From: DSNY01 sp040752195 | GTDB taxonomy: Bacteria; Pseudomonadota; Gammaproteobacteria; Burkholderiales; Burkholderiaceae_F | NCBI GenBank assembly: GCA_040752195.1 | Contig: JBFMFC010000012.1 | Coordinates: forward strand, 1-64,000 | Length of the DNA: 64,000 bases | Direction: 5' to 3' | Shown here: one piece after another, positions 36,029 to 44,846 of the stretch | Layout: the number at the start of each line of letters is the position of its first letter | Numbering within the stretch: the stretch's first letter is position 1 | Notes under the pieces: generated by a model | The model's database searches: none | Told to the model about the DNA's origin: nothing | The model's input: the letters and a program-made list of their open reading frames with translations, nothing else | Position numbers and translations under genes: made by a program

Positions 36029-36044
36029 TGCACGCGCCGTGCCA
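36029..36044 (-). promoter_or_regulatory. Sigma-54 (RpoN) promoter of the PEP-CTERM gene
   Basis: The minus strand reads TGGCACGGCGCGTGCA, with TGGCACG, 4 nt, then GTGCA. This is the -24/-12 arrangement of RpoN promoters (consensus TGGCACGN4TTGCA) with one mismatch at -12. It ends about 57 nt before the ATG. PEP-CTERM genes in Zoogloea-like bacteria are activated through RpoN and PrsK/PrsR. Confidence 0.6.
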
Positions 36045-36107
36045 GCATCGCAGAAGCTAGACAAATCAACAGGATGGGTGCAACCCGTCGGACTGGGTGG
36101 TTCCGAT

Positions 36108-36123
36108 CGTAAATTTTCCCGAC
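36108..36123 (-). promoter_or_regulatory. Upstream activator-like site of the PEP-CTERM gene
   Basis: GTCGGGAAAATTTACG on the minus strand lies about 65 bp upstream of the -24 box and shares GTCGGGAAA with the palindrome at 36000-36016. Its position fits an enhancer site for an NtrC-type activator. Confidence 0.45.
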
Positions 36124-36176
36124 GGCCGACCTATCCCCACGACCCGACGCTCGAATCGGGGCAGCGGACTCGGGTG

Positions 36177-36680
36177 CTAGAGGACTGCGGGTCTGTTCGA
36201 CAGCTCGTCCGGATTGACCTCGCCCGCCGCCAGCGGAAAGAACTCTGCGAGCTTCTCGCCGACGCGTTCGACGCCGGCGAGCGCTCCGCCCTCGAAGTCG
36301 CCCGCGCGGAATCGCTCACGCATCGCGTCGCAGATCGCCTGCCATTCCTCCCGTGTGACGTGGCGAGCGATGCCGCGGTCGGCGACGATCTCGATGCCGT
36401 GGTCGGCCAGCTCGACATAGATCAGCACGCCGTTGTTCTGCTCGGTGTCCCACACGCGCAGCTTGGAGAAGATCATCAGCGCGCGTTCGCGCACCGGCGC
36501 GTCGCGCCGCAGGTACGACCACGGCAGTGCCGCTTCGACCGCGAAGCGGATTTCTCCGGTGTGGCGCGACTCGCTGCGCGCGATCGCTTCCTGGATGCGC
36601 GCAAGCGTTGCCGCGGGAAACGCCCGCCGGACCGCCAGCGGCGTCGTGAAGAGATGACGAAGCCATCGGACGAATCGCAT
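36177..36680 (-). CDS. TPM-domain protein (second copy, soluble type)
   Basis: A 167-aa TPM (TLP18.3/Psb32/MOLO-1) domain protein with no signal peptide and no Gly-rich tail. Segments typical of the fold are HTGEIRFAVEAALPW, NNGVLIYVELADHGIEIVAD and EFFPLAAGEVNPDELSNRP at the end. The ATG at 36680 follows GGTGA and lies 4 nt after the stop of the upstream YgcG-type gene, so they are translated from one mRNA. It is the third gene of lemA-ygcG-tpm. Confidence 0.85.
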   Translation of the reverse strand: MRFVRWLRHLFTTPLAVRRAFPAATLARIQEAIARSESRHTGEIRFAVEAALPWSYLRRDAPVRERALMIFSKLRVWDTEQNNGVLIYVELADHGIEIVADRGIARHVTREEWQAICDAMRERFRAGDFEGGALAGVERVGEKLAEFFPLAAGEVNPDELSNRPAVL

Positions 36681-36684
36681 CGGT

Positions 36685-37584
36685 TCACCAGTCGCTCGTC
36701 GCGCCGCCGCCGCTGAAGTCGCCGCCGCCGCCGGAGGTCCACCCGCCGCCAGGCCAGCCGCCGCCGCTCCACCCGCCCGGAATGAACACGCCGCCACGGC
36801 GCCCGCCCAGCACGCGGCCCATGCGCGAGCCGCCGCCGACGGTCAGCACGAACACCGCCAGGCCGGCGAGCGCCCCGAGCACGCCGGATGCGAGCGCCTT
36901 CGCGGCGACGAATCCGCTCCCGCCGGCAGCCAGCAGCGACCCTGGAATCCCGAGGATCCTGCGCAGGATCACGCCGACCACGAAGCCGCCGACCACGAAA
37001 GGCATCAGCAGCGCCAGACGGTCCGCGTCATCGCCGGCCGCAGGCTGTCCGCGCGGCGCGGGCAGTCCTTCGCTTTCGATCTGCCGGAAGATCGCGTCGA
37101 GTCCGGCAGACAGGCCGCCGGCGTAGTCGCCGCGCTGGAAGTACGGACCCATGATCTCGCGGCCGATGCGCCGCGCGGTCACGTCGGGAAGCGCGCCCTC
37201 GAGCGAACGCGCGACATCGATGCGCAGCCGGCGGTCATCCTTCGCGACGATCACCAGCACGCCGTCGCCGATGCCGGCGCGGCCGATCTTCCACGCCTCG
37301 CCGACACGGTGCGCGAAGTCCTCGATCGGCTCCGGCTTGGTGCTGGGAACGATGAGCACGGCGATCTGTGCGCCGTGCGCCATCTCGAATGCGGCGAGCT
37401 TGTCCTCGAGCGCCTGCTTTTCCTGCGGCGACAGCGCGCCGGCGTAGTCGGTCACACGCGCCAGCGGCGGCACCGCGAGCAGACCGTCGGCGCCGCGCGG
37501 CGCGTCGGCGGCGCGTCCGATCGCAGCCGCCACGAGCGCGGCGACCAGCACCAGCGCACGACTGGCCCGCTGCAGCGCCTTCAT
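36685..37584 (-). CDS. YgcG-type TPM-domain membrane protein
   Basis: A 299-aa protein: signal peptide (1-25), extracytoplasmic TPM domain (LARVTDYAGALSPQEKQ, IAVLIVPSTKPEPIEDFA, GIGDGVLVIVAKDDRRLRID), two or three membrane helices, and a C-terminal Gly/Ser/Trp-rich tail ending GGGATSDW. The tail is typical of YgcG proteins that occur next to LemA. Function remains unclear; envelope stress or membrane protein quality control has been suggested. It is the middle gene of the operon. Confidence 0.9.
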   Translation of the reverse strand: MKALQRASRALVLVAALVAAAIGRAADAPRGADGLLAVPPLARVTDYAGALSPQEKQALEDKLAAFEMAHGAQIAVLIVPSTKPEPIEDFAHRVGEAWKIGRAGIGDGVLVIVAKDDRRLRIDVARSLEGALPDVTARRIGREIMGPYFQRGDYAGGLSAGLDAIFRQIESEGLPAPRGQPAAGDDADRLALLMPFVVGGFVVGVILRRILGIPGSLLAAGGSGFVAAKALASGVLGALAGLAVFVLTVGGGSRMGRVLGGRRGGVFIPGGWSGGGWPGGGWTSGGGGDFSGGGATSDW

Positions 37585-37669
37585 CGGACAACGGCTTCAC
37601 TGCGGATCGGTTGCGGGCGGCCGCGCGGATGGTGTCGCCGGCCGCAGCGCACGCTCGCGCCGAGCACGA

Positions 37670-38266
37670 TCACTTCTTCGTGCCGAAGTCGACGGTCGGC
37701 GCCTTCTTCAGCTCGGCTTCGTTCTCGACTGCGAACTGCGGCTTTTCCTTGTAGCCGAACAGCATCGCCGTCAGGTTGACCGGGAACTGCCGCACCAGCA
37801 CGTTGTATTCCTGGGTGGCCTTGATGTAGCGGTTGCGGGCGATGGCGATGCGGTTCTCGGTGCCCTCGAGCTGCGTGCGCAGATCCTGGAAGGCTTGGTT
37901 CGCCTTGATGTTCGGGTAGTTCTCGACGACGACCAGCAGCCGCGCCAGCGCCGACGACAGTTCGCCCTGCGCCTGCTGGAAACGCGCGAGCGCCGCGGGA
38001 TCGTTCAGCAGCTCCGGTGTGGCCTGGATCGAGGTCGCCTTCGCGCGCGCTTCGACGACGCGGGCAAGCGTCTCCTGCTCGAAGTTCGCTTCGCCCTTGA
38101 CGGTGTTCACGATGTTCGGGATCAGATCCGCGCGGCGCTGGTATTGCGACAGCACTTCGGCCCACGCCGCCTTGACGGCCTCGTCCTTGGCCTGGATCTC
38201 GTTGTAGCCGCAGCCGGCGAGCAACGACGCCAGTCCGACGGCCAGCAGGGCAAGCAAGCGACGCAT
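37670..38266 (-). CDS. lemA: LemA-family lipoprotein
   Basis: A 198-aa LemA protein. It has a lipobox (ASLLAGCGYN), then the helical LemA core (KAAWAEVLSQYQRRADLIPN, VNTVKGEANFEQETLARVVE, NYPNIKANQAFQDLRTQLEG, and IKATQEYNVLVRQFPVNLTA). AGGAGGAATC precedes the ATG. It is the first gene of lemA-ygcG-tpm. Confidence 0.92.
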   Translation of the reverse strand: MRRLLALLAVGLASLLAGCGYNEIQAKDEAVKAAWAEVLSQYQRRADLIPNIVNTVKGEANFEQETLARVVEARAKATSIQATPELLNDPAALARFQQAQGELSSALARLLVVVENYPNIKANQAFQDLRTQLEGTENRIAIARNRYIKATQEYNVLVRQFPVNLTAMLFGYKEKPQFAVENEAELKKAPTVDFGTKK

Positions 38267-38334
38267 GATTCCTCCTGTTGTTCTTGGTCGGGAAGCGCGG
38301 GTGAATATGGGTTCGCCGTGGACCGATACAAGGT

Positions 38335-38718
38335 TCATCCCAGCCGCCGCGTGACGGCCTCGTTGTAATCGAGCCACGCTCGCATCGCAGTGGCCGGACG
38401 GCCGCTCGCTTCGATCTGGATCAGCAGCGCCCGCAGCCGGCGGCTGGCGCGACCTTTTTCGGGATCGCCCAGTTCGGCACGCTCGATCGCGGCAATCAGC
38501 CGATCGACCTCGGCGATCTGCTCGAGCTCCGGCGGTACGAAGCCGGCGTTCTTCAGGATGCGATGGGCAACACGGACCTCCTCGGCAACGAGGGCATCGT
38601 CGTCGAGCGCGAGCGGCTTGCCGGCACCCGGCAGGTCGTCGAAGTCGCCGCGCGCGATCGCCTCGGCGATCCGCCGCTCGACGAGCGCGTCCAGGCCGGG
38701 AAACGATGCGATGGCCAT
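38335..38718 (-). CDS. DUF1992 (DnaJ homologue C28-like) protein
   Basis: A 127-aa cytoplasmic protein of DUF1992, the conserved domain of DNAJC28. Family blocks are LDALVERRIAEAIARGDFDD, LPGAGKPLALDDD, VPPELEQIAEVDRLIAAI. No J domain is present. The ATG at 38718 has no Shine-Dalgarno; a TACGAT box at 38725-38730 ends 6 nt upstream, fitting leaderless transcription. Confidence 0.87.
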   Translation of the reverse strand: MAIASFPGLDALVERRIAEAIARGDFDDLPGAGKPLALDDDALVAEEVRVAHRILKNAGFVPPELEQIAEVDRLIAAIERAELGDPEKGRASRRLRALLIQIEASGRPATAMRAWLDYNEAVTRRLG

Positions 38719-38724
38719 GCGCGC

Positions 38725-38730
38725 ATCGTA
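38725..38730 (-). promoter_or_regulatory. Putative -10 box of the DUF1992 gene, leaderless start
   Basis: TACGAT on the minus strand ends 6 nt before the ATG, so the first transcribed base would be the A of the start codon. Confidence 0.4.
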
Positions 38731-38870
38731 TCCGAACGTAGAATCGCGCAGCCGACGGGCAGGACTTCGACAACAACGCTGCAAAGCCCTGCTCGTTTCC
38801 GTCACCGTCGCCCCTGTCCCGCGTCGCGGGCGAAGGGCGTTTCGCGAGCCGCTGCGCGACCTTGACATCA

Positions 38871-39395
38871 ATGCAAGCCAAAGCCGACCCTTTCGCCGAT
38901 TTCCGCCGCGCGCTCGCCCAGTTCGCCACGGGTGTGACGGTCGTCACCACGCGCGCGCCGGACGGCACGCCGACCGGACTGACCGTGAACTCGTTCGCGT
39001 CGGTGTCGCTCGACCCGCCGCTGGTGCTGTGGTGCCTCGCGCTGAAAGCCGACTGCCTGCCCGTATTCCGCGAGGCGGAGCGCTATCTGATCCACGTGCT
39101 CGCCGCAGACCAGCTCGAGATCGCACGCCGCTTTGCGACACGCGGCGCCAACAAGTTCCATACCGTCGGGTGGCAGCCGACGGACAGCGGGTTACCCAGG
39201 CTCGCCGGCTGCACCGCCTGGTTCGAGTGCGGCAACCGCAGTCAGTACGAGGAAGGCGACCACCTGATCCTGGTCGGCCGCGTCGAGGCTTTCCAGTGCG
39301 TCGGCGGTGCACCGCTGATCTTTCACGGCAGCCGCTACGTTGCCAAGCTGACCGAAGCACCGCTGCCGAAGGCGCTGTTGAGTTCGCTGCGCTGA
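38871..39395 (+). CDS. Flavin reductase-family (FMN-binding) protein
   Basis: A 174-aa protein of the flavin reductase-like, FMN-binding split-barrel family. Typical: FRRALAQFATGVTVVTT, GLTVNSFASVSLDPPLVLWC, and GDHLILVGRVEAF with the late strand. Such proteins supply reduced flavin to two-component monooxygenases; no monooxygenase lies here. The ATG at 38871 is preferred; a TTG at 38862 would add three residues. Confidence 0.87.
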   Translation: MQAKADPFADFRRALAQFATGVTVVTTRAPDGTPTGLTVNSFASVSLDPPLVLWCLALKADCLPVFREAERYLIHVLAADQLEIARRFATRGANKFHTVGWQPTDSGLPRLAGCTAWFECGNRSQYEEGDHLILVGRVEAFQCVGGAPLIFHGSRYVAKLTEAPLPKALLSSLR

Positions 39396-39539
39396 GCCGC
39401 CCGGTTCACGGCACCGAGCGGCGCCGGCCGGCGCCTGCGCCGTGCTTTCGATCCGCCGTGCGGCGTGCTCGGCGCCGCGACCGGCGATCCGCTCGCCGGC
39501 ACGCCGAACCATGCACGCCGAGTTCGGCGGCGCGACCGC

Positions 39540-40433
39540 TCACGCGCCGCGACGGCTCGCCAGATGAATGCCGGCGACGATCAGAAGCAGCCCGGCCAAG
39601 TGGTACGCGCGCGGCAACTCGCCGAGAACGAGGGTCGACAGGATGCCGGCGGCGACCGGCGTCAGGTTGGCGAAGTACACGGGAATGACGGCACCGACGC
39701 GCGCGACGCCGTGGTCCCACACGGCGTACGCGACGATCGACGGCAGCAGCGCGACATACAGCATCACGGCGACGACCGTCGGGCTCCAGTGAATCGGCGC
39801 CGAGCCCAGCGCGCTCTCGGCAATTGTGAAGGGCGCGATCGCGATCACGCCGAAGGCCATCTGCGCGGCGAGGAACGGCGCGAACGGCAGTCGGGGCCGG
39901 CGTGTGCGCAGCAGCCACGTGTACAGGGTCCACGTCAGATTCGCGGCCAGCATGACCAGGTCGCCCGGCACGAACGACAGTGCGAGCAGATTGGCCGGAT
40001 CGCCGCGCGCGAGCACCGCCAGCACACCGGCCAGCGAGACGCACGCGCCGATCCACTGCGCGCGGCGTGTCGGCTCGCCGAAAAACAGCGCGCCGGTCGC
40101 CAGCACGAACACGGGGGTCGACGCCGCGATCAGCGTGACGTTGACCGCGGTCGACGTCTGCACGGCGACGTACTGGAACGAGTTGTAGCAGCCGACGCCG
40201 AGCACGCCGATCAGCGCGATGTCCTTCCACTGCTCGCGCAGAGCGGCCGAATGGGCCCGCAATGCCGACCAGGCGAACGGAAGAAAGATCGCGAGCGCAA
40301 TCACCCAGCGCGCCAGCGATAGCGCGAGCGGCGGGACCTGGCCGACCAGCAGCCGCGCGAACACGGCGTTGCCCGCCCACAGGAGCGGCGGCAACGTCAG
40401 CAGAAGCGCGGTGCGGGGGTCGATGCGCTGCAC
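39540..40433 (-). CDS. EamA/DMT-family transporter
   Basis: A 297-aa protein with ten predicted helices in two EamA halves (LPPLLWAGNAVFARLLVGQV; NLTWTLYTWLLRTRRPRLP). It is divergent from kynB and could export tryptophan-pathway or related compounds, but the substrate is unknown. The 144-bp space downstream (39396-39539) shows nothing recognisable. Confidence 0.87.
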   Translation of the reverse strand: MQRIDPRTALLLTLPPLLWAGNAVFARLLVGQVPPLALSLARWVIALAIFLPFAWSALRAHSAALREQWKDIALIGVLGVGCYNSFQYVAVQTSTAVNVTLIAASTPVFVLATGALFFGEPTRRAQWIGACVSLAGVLAVLARGDPANLLALSFVPGDLVMLAANLTWTLYTWLLRTRRPRLPFAPFLAAQMAFGVIAIAPFTIAESALGSAPIHWSPTVVAVMLYVALLPSIVAYAVWDHGVARVGAVIPVYFANLTPVAAGILSTLVLGELPRAYHLAGLLLIVAGIHLASRRGA

Positions 40434-40509
40434 GGAGACGTGGGGTTCGCCGCTCGCGTCGCGGCGGCAGACGGCGGGGGGCGGAGAGCCCGCGAAGCAT
40501 ACCCAAGCC

Positions 40510-40515
40510 TAGAAT
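40510..40515 (+). promoter_or_regulatory. Putative -10 box of the kynBUA operon, leaderless start
   Basis: TAGAAT overlaps an ATG at 40514 but ends 7 nt before the ATG at 40523. This decides for 40523 as the start and for a leaderless operon mRNA. No Shine-Dalgarno is present. Confidence 0.4.
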
Positions 40516-40522
40516 GCGCCGG

Positions 40523-41149
40523 ATGCGCGCCCTGTACGACATCTCGCCGACCGTGGCACCGGGTTTCCCGGTCTTCCCGGGCGACACGCCGTTCGCGTTT
40601 CGCTGGACGTGGACGCTGGGTCCGGGGTGCCCGGTCAACGTGTCGGAAGTCACGATGTCGCCGCACACCGGCGCGCACACCGACGCGCCGTTGCACTACG
40701 ACGGCGGCGGCGCCTCGATCGGCGACGTTTCGCTCGATCCGTATCTCGGCCCGTGCCGGGTGATCCACGCCATCGGCGCGGGCAGCCTGGTCGAACCGCG
40801 CCACATCGAACACCGGCTGCGCGACGCGCCGCCGCGCGTGCTCGTTCGGACGTACGCGCGCGCGCCGATCGCTGCGTGGGACTCGGCGTTTACCGCGATC
40901 GCGCCGGCGACGATCGATCTGCTGCACGCGCACGGCGTCAAGCTCGTCGGCATCGACACGCCGTCGCTCGACCCGGAGACGAGCAAGACGCTCGACAGCC
41001 ATCTGCGCGTGCGCGACTACGGCATGGCGATCCTCGAAGGCATCGTGCTCGACGCGGTGCCCGCGGGCGACTACGAGCTGATCGCGCTGCCGCTGAAATG
41101 GAAGGGGCTGGACGCCTCGCCGGTGCGCGCGGTGCTGCGCGCGCTCTAG
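40523..41149 (+). CDS. kynB: Kynurenine formamidase
   Basis: A 208-aa metal-dependent hydrolase that converts N-formylkynurenine to kynurenine. It begins MRALYDISPTVAPGFPVFPG and has the metal-binding HTGAHTDAPLHY. Other blocks are KLVGIDTPSLDPETSKTLDS and HLRVRDYGMAILEGIVLD. The length matches KynB (about 210). It opens the kynB-kynU-kynA operon, 13 nt ahead of kynU. Confidence 0.95.
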   Translation: MRALYDISPTVAPGFPVFPGDTPFAFRWTWTLGPGCPVNVSEVTMSPHTGAHTDAPLHYDGGGASIGDVSLDPYLGPCRVIHAIGAGSLVEPRHIEHRLRDAPPRVLVRTYARAPIAAWDSAFTAIAPATIDLLHAHGVKLVGIDTPSLDPETSKTLDSHLRVRDYGMAILEGIVLDAVPAGDYELIALPLKWKGLDASPVRAVLRAL

Positions 41150-41162
41150 GGGACGCGCGCGC

Positions 41163-42440
41163 ATGGGCATGACGCGACACGACTGCGCCGCGCGTGACGC
41201 GAGCGATCCGCTGGCGCCGCACCGCCGCGCCTTCGCGCTGCCCGATGGCGTGATCTATCTCGACGGCAACTCGCTGGGGCCGCTGCCGCGCGCGACTGCG
41301 GCGCGCCTGCGCGAAGTGGTCGAACGCGAATGGGGCGAAGGCCTGATCCGCTCGTGGAACGCGGCCGGGTGGATCGACGCGCCGCGGCGCGTCGGCGCCA
41401 AGATCGCGCGGCTGATCGGCGCAGGACCCGCCGAAGTGATCTGCGCCGACTCGACCTCGATCAACCTGTTCAAGGTGCTCGCCGCTGCGCTCGCGCTGCA
41501 GGCGACGCGCCTGCCGGCGTCGACGAATGATCGGCGCGTGATCTTGTCCGAGCGCGGCAATTTCCCGACCGACCTGTACGTGGCGCAGGCCCTGGCGGAG
41601 CTGCTCGGCGGCCGCCACGAGCTGAAACTCGTCGAGTCCGGCGAAGTCGCCGGTGCGATCGACGAACGCGTGGCCGTGCTGATGCTCACGCACGTGAACT
41701 ACCGCACCGGCGCGCTGCACGACATGGCCGCGCTGACCCGGCGCGCGCATGGCGCGGGCGCGCTCGCGATCTGGGACCTTGCGCACTCCGCCGGCGCGGT
41801 CCCGGTCGATCTGAACGCTGCGGGCGCCGACTTCGCGGTCGGCTGCGGCTACAAGTACCTGAACGGCGGCCCGGGCGCGCCGGCCTTCGCGTTCGTCGCA
41901 CAGCGGCACCTCGCGGCGCTCGCCGACCGCACCTTCGCGCAGCCGCTCGCGGGCTGGCTCGGTCACCGCGCGCCGTTCGACTTCGACCCCGACTACGCGC
42001 CGGCTCGAGGCATCGACCGCTTCGCCGTGGGCACGCCCTCGATCCTCGCGCTCGCCGCGCTCGACTGCGGCGTCGACACCGTGCTCGCGGCCGGCGCCGA
42101 CGCGCTGCGCGCCAAGTCGGTCGCGCTGACCGAACTGTTCATCGCGCTCGTCGAGGAACGCTGTGCGGGGCTGGGCCTCGAGCTCGTCACGCCGCGCGAT
42201 GCGCAACGGCGCGGCAGCCAGGTCTCGTTCGCGCACGCGCAAGCGTGGCCCGTGATGCAGGCGTTGATCGCGCGCGGCGTGATCGGCGACTTCCGCGCGC
42301 CGGACATCCTGCGCTTCGGATTCGCGCCGCTGTACGTGCGCTTCGTCGATGTGTGGGACGCGGTCGAAGCGCTGCGCGACGTCCTCGCCGCCCGCGCCTG
42401 GGACCGACCCGAGTTCATGCAGCGCAAGCCCGTGACATGA
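41163..42440 (+). CDS. kynU: Kynureninase
   Basis: A 425-aa PLP enzyme that splits kynurenine into anthranilate and alanine. Signatures are VIYLDGNSLGPLPRATAARL, WGEGLIRSWNAAGWID, and the cofactor region AVGCGYKYLNGGPGAPAF containing the Schiff-base Lys. The length is typical. Its TGA overlaps the ATG of kynA (ATGA), so the two are coupled. Confidence 0.96.
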   Translation: MGMTRHDCAARDASDPLAPHRRAFALPDGVIYLDGNSLGPLPRATAARLREVVEREWGEGLIRSWNAAGWIDAPRRVGAKIARLIGAGPAEVICADSTSINLFKVLAAALALQATRLPASTNDRRVILSERGNFPTDLYVAQALAELLGGRHELKLVESGEVAGAIDERVAVLMLTHVNYRTGALHDMAALTRRAHGAGALAIWDLAHSAGAVPVDLNAAGADFAVGCGYKYLNGGPGAPAFAFVAQRHLAALADRTFAQPLAGWLGHRAPFDFDPDYAPARGIDRFAVGTPSILALAALDCGVDTVLAAGADALRAKSVALTELFIALVEERCAGLGLELVTPRDAQRRGSQVSFAHAQAWPVMQALIARGVIGDFRAPDILRFGFAPLYVRFVDVWDAVEALRDVLAARAWDRPEFMQRKPVT

Positions 42441-43288
42441 CCAGCGAACGACGCGATCCCCCGCCCGACCCGGCCGACTTCGGCGCGCAGATGGACTACG
42501 CGGGCAGCATGACCTACGGCGACTATCTGCAGCTCGACGCGATCCTGTCGGCGCAGAAACCGCTGTCGCCCGACCCGAACGAGTGGCTGTTCATCATCCA
42601 GCACCAGACGAGCGAGCTGTGGATGAAGCTCGCGCTGATCGAGCTGCGCGGCGCGCGCGAGGCGATCCGCGGCGACCAGCTTGCCCCCGCGTTCAAGATG
42701 CTCGCCCGCGTGTCGCGGATCATGGAGCAGCTGGTGCATGCGTGGGACGTGCTGTCGACGCTGACGCCGTCCGAGTACAGCGCGATTCGGCCGTATCTGG
42801 GGGCCAGTTCGGGCTTTCAGTCCTGGCAGTACCGCGAGATCGAGTACATCCTGGGCAACAAGAACGCCGCGATGCTCAAGCCGCACGCGCATCGCGCCGA
42901 TATCCAGGGTGAGCTTGAGCGGGCGCTCGCCGCGCCGTCACTGTACGACGAGGCGATCCGTCTGCTCGCGCGCAGCGGCTTCGCGATCGAGCCGGCCGTG
43001 CTCGAGCGCGACCTGCGCCAGCCGCACGCGTTTTCGGAGTCGGTCGAGCAGGCGTGGCTCGCGGTCTATCGCGCGCCGCGCCAGTACTGGGCGCTGTATG
43101 AACTGGCCGAGGAGCTGGTCGACCTCGAGGACGCGTTCCGGCAATGGCGCTTCCGCCACGTGACGACGGTCGAGCGCATCATCGGCTTCAAGCGCGGCAC
43201 CGGCGGCACCAGCGGCGTGGCGTACCTGCGGCGCATGCTCGACGTGGTGCTGTTTCCGGAGTTGTGGAAGGTGAGGACGGATCTTTGA
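42437..43288 (+). CDS. kynA: Tryptophan 2,3-dioxygenase
   Basis: A 283-aa haem dioxygenase that opens the indole ring of L-tryptophan to N-formylkynurenine, the first step of the pathway. Family blocks are MDYAGSMTYGDYLQLDAIL, FIIQHQTSELWMKL, SSGFQSWQYREIEYILGNKN, and the haem-ligand His in RFRHVTTVERIIGFKRGTGG. With kynB and kynU it gives tryptophan to anthranilate. A thioesterase gene follows 19 nt downstream. Confidence 0.96.
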   Translation: MTSERRDPPPDPADFGAQMDYAGSMTYGDYLQLDAILSAQKPLSPDPNEWLFIIQHQTSELWMKLALIELRGAREAIRGDQLAPAFKMLARVSRIMEQLVHAWDVLSTLTPSEYSAIRPYLGASSGFQSWQYREIEYILGNKNAAMLKPHAHRADIQGELERALAAPSLYDEAIRLLARSGFAIEPAVLERDLRQPHAFSESVEQAWLAVYRAPRQYWALYELAEELVDLEDAFRQWRFRHVTTVERIIGFKRGTGGTSGVAYLRRMLDVVLFPELWKVRTDL

Positions 43289-43307
43289 GGATTGCGCAGA
43301 GGCGACG

Positions 43308-43718
43308 ATGACCTTCATCAAGCCCTACATCATCCGGCTGTCGCACTGCGACCCGACCGGCTACGTCTTCTATCCGCACTACTTCCACATCTTCAACGCG
43401 CTCGTCGAGGACTGGTTCTACGAGGCGATCGAGGTCCCGTTCGACCGGTTCCTGATGGAGCACGGGCTGGCGCTGCCGACGGTCAAGCTCGAGACGACGT
43501 TCCTTTCGCCGACCAGAATGGGCGAGACGGTCGACTTCTGGCTGACGGTTTCGCACCTGGGCCGCTCGTCGATCCGCTTCACGATGGGCGTGAGCAAGGA
43601 CGGCGAGGATCGGGTGAAGATGAACCGCGTGGCCGTGTGCGTCAGCCAGAAATCGAAGCGCCCGGCCGACTTTCCGCCCGACGTGCGCGAGAAGGTGCTC
43701 GAGTTCATGCGCGGCTAG
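43308..43718 (+). CDS. Acyl-CoA thioesterase, 4-hydroxybenzoyl-CoA type
   Basis: A 136-aa hot-dog-fold thioesterase. The active-site Asp lies in LSHCDPTGYVFYPHYFHIFN, as in the Pseudomonas-type 4HBT family. It follows kynA closely and may share its mRNA; a role in aromatic-CoA turnover after anthranilate formation is possible but unproved. Confidence 0.87.
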   Translation: MTFIKPYIIRLSHCDPTGYVFYPHYFHIFNALVEDWFYEAIEVPFDRFLMEHGLALPTVKLETTFLSPTRMGETVDFWLTVSHLGRSSIRFTMGVSKDGEDRVKMNRVAVCVSQKSKRPADFPPDVREKVLEFMRG

Positions 43719-43781
43719 GCAGCCGCGCCTCGCAGGCAGCGCGCTCGCCGCCGCGCGATCGGCGAAGCGCGGTCCGATCGG

Positions 43782-44846
43782 CTACCAGGCCCTGCGCGCC
43801 TGCTGTTCCTTGCGGATGCGCTGCACCTCGGCTTCGTAGGCGGCGGCGAAGGCCTCGTCGAAGGCCTGCTGGAAGGCGGCGTGCGCGTCGCGCGCGATCG
43901 CGCGGTGCTGCTCGACGTACAGGTCCCACAACCGCGCCTTGCGCGCCATCGGCAGGATGCCGCCGAGCACGCCTCGGCCGGCGAGCCGCGCGGCGAGCGC
44001 CTCGGGCTCGAAGCGCGCGAGCACGCGCTCGGAGGCTGCGCGCATCGCGGTCGTCGTCGCGGCGATGTGCGACTCGAGGTCGAGCACCGCGTCCTTGATC
44101 GCTTCCGGCCCGGTCATGAAACCCGGGATGGGCGGCTTCAGCACGTTGCCGAGCGCGCGCGCGTCGTCCTGCGCGAACTTCAGCGGGTTGTTGATGCCGC
44201 GCACGCGCAGCGTCGTCACGTCGGCGTCGACCTCCTTCTTCGCTTCGCGCCGCGACGCGAGCAGCCGTCGCAGACCGCCGATCGCGTCGCGCACCATGCC
44301 GCCGATCGTGCGCATCAGCTCGGGGCGCAGACCGCCCGGCAGATCGACCTTGACGCCCGCGCCCTCCTCGAAAGCGCGCCACAGCTCGTCGACCGACGCC
44401 GCCGCGACGCGCGCACCCGCAGCTGCGATCACCGGCGAGCGTGCGAGGATGCGGGTGTGCTGCTCGATCTCGTCGTCGCCGCCCGAAAAGTCGTGCGCGG
44501 CCGCGCCGGCCGCGGCCGCCGAACCTTCCTCGAAGTCGCACGCGATCGTGTAGTGCCCGATGCGAATGCGGTCGCCCGCCGCGAGCGGCACCTTCTGCCC
44601 GGACGCGAGCGCCTGCCCGTTGACCGAGGCGGGGTTCGTGCTGCCCATGTCCTCGAGGTAGTACGTGCCCTCGTGAAAACTCACGTGCGCGTGAAAACGC
44701 GACACCATGCGCTTCGGGTCGGGCAGCAAAAGCCGCGCGGTCTCCGCGCGGCCGATCAGTCCGCCGCTGGCATCGAAGTGCGCGACCAGCGGCGTCGTGT
44801 CCGAATCGTCCGGTCGCGAGATGACCTTCAGTGCGAGCAGCTTCAT
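43782..44846 (-). CDS. FHA-domain protein, TagH-like (type VI secretion-associated)
   Basis: A 354-aa protein with an N-terminal FHA phosphothreonine-binding domain (LIGRAETARLLLPDPKRMVS, RFHAHVSFHEGTYYLEDMGS, TNPASVNGQALASGQ) and a C-terminal helical region typical of TagH/ImpI proteins (FAQDDARALGNVLKPPIPGF, then helix-rich end). In T6SS post-translational control TagH-type proteins are phosphorylated targets or adaptors of PpkA kinases. It overlaps the preceding lipoprotein gene by 4 nt (ATGA). No T6SS core genes are in the window. Confidence 0.83.
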   Translation of the reverse strand: MKLLALKVISRPDDSDTTPLVAHFDASGGLIGRAETARLLLPDPKRMVSRFHAHVSFHEGTYYLEDMGSTNPASVNGQALASGQKVPLAAGDRIRIGHYTIACDFEEGSAAAAGAAAHDFSGGDDEIEQHTRILARSPVIAAAGARVAAASVDELWRAFEEGAGVKVDLPGGLRPELMRTIGGMVRDAIGGLRRLLASRREAKKEVDADVTTLRVRGINNPLKFAQDDARALGNVLKPPIPGFMTGPEAIKDAVLDLESHIAATTTAMRAASERVLARFEPEALAARLAGRGVLGGILPMARKARLWDLYVEQHRAIARDAHAAFQQAFDEAFAAAYEAEVQRIRKEQQARRAW

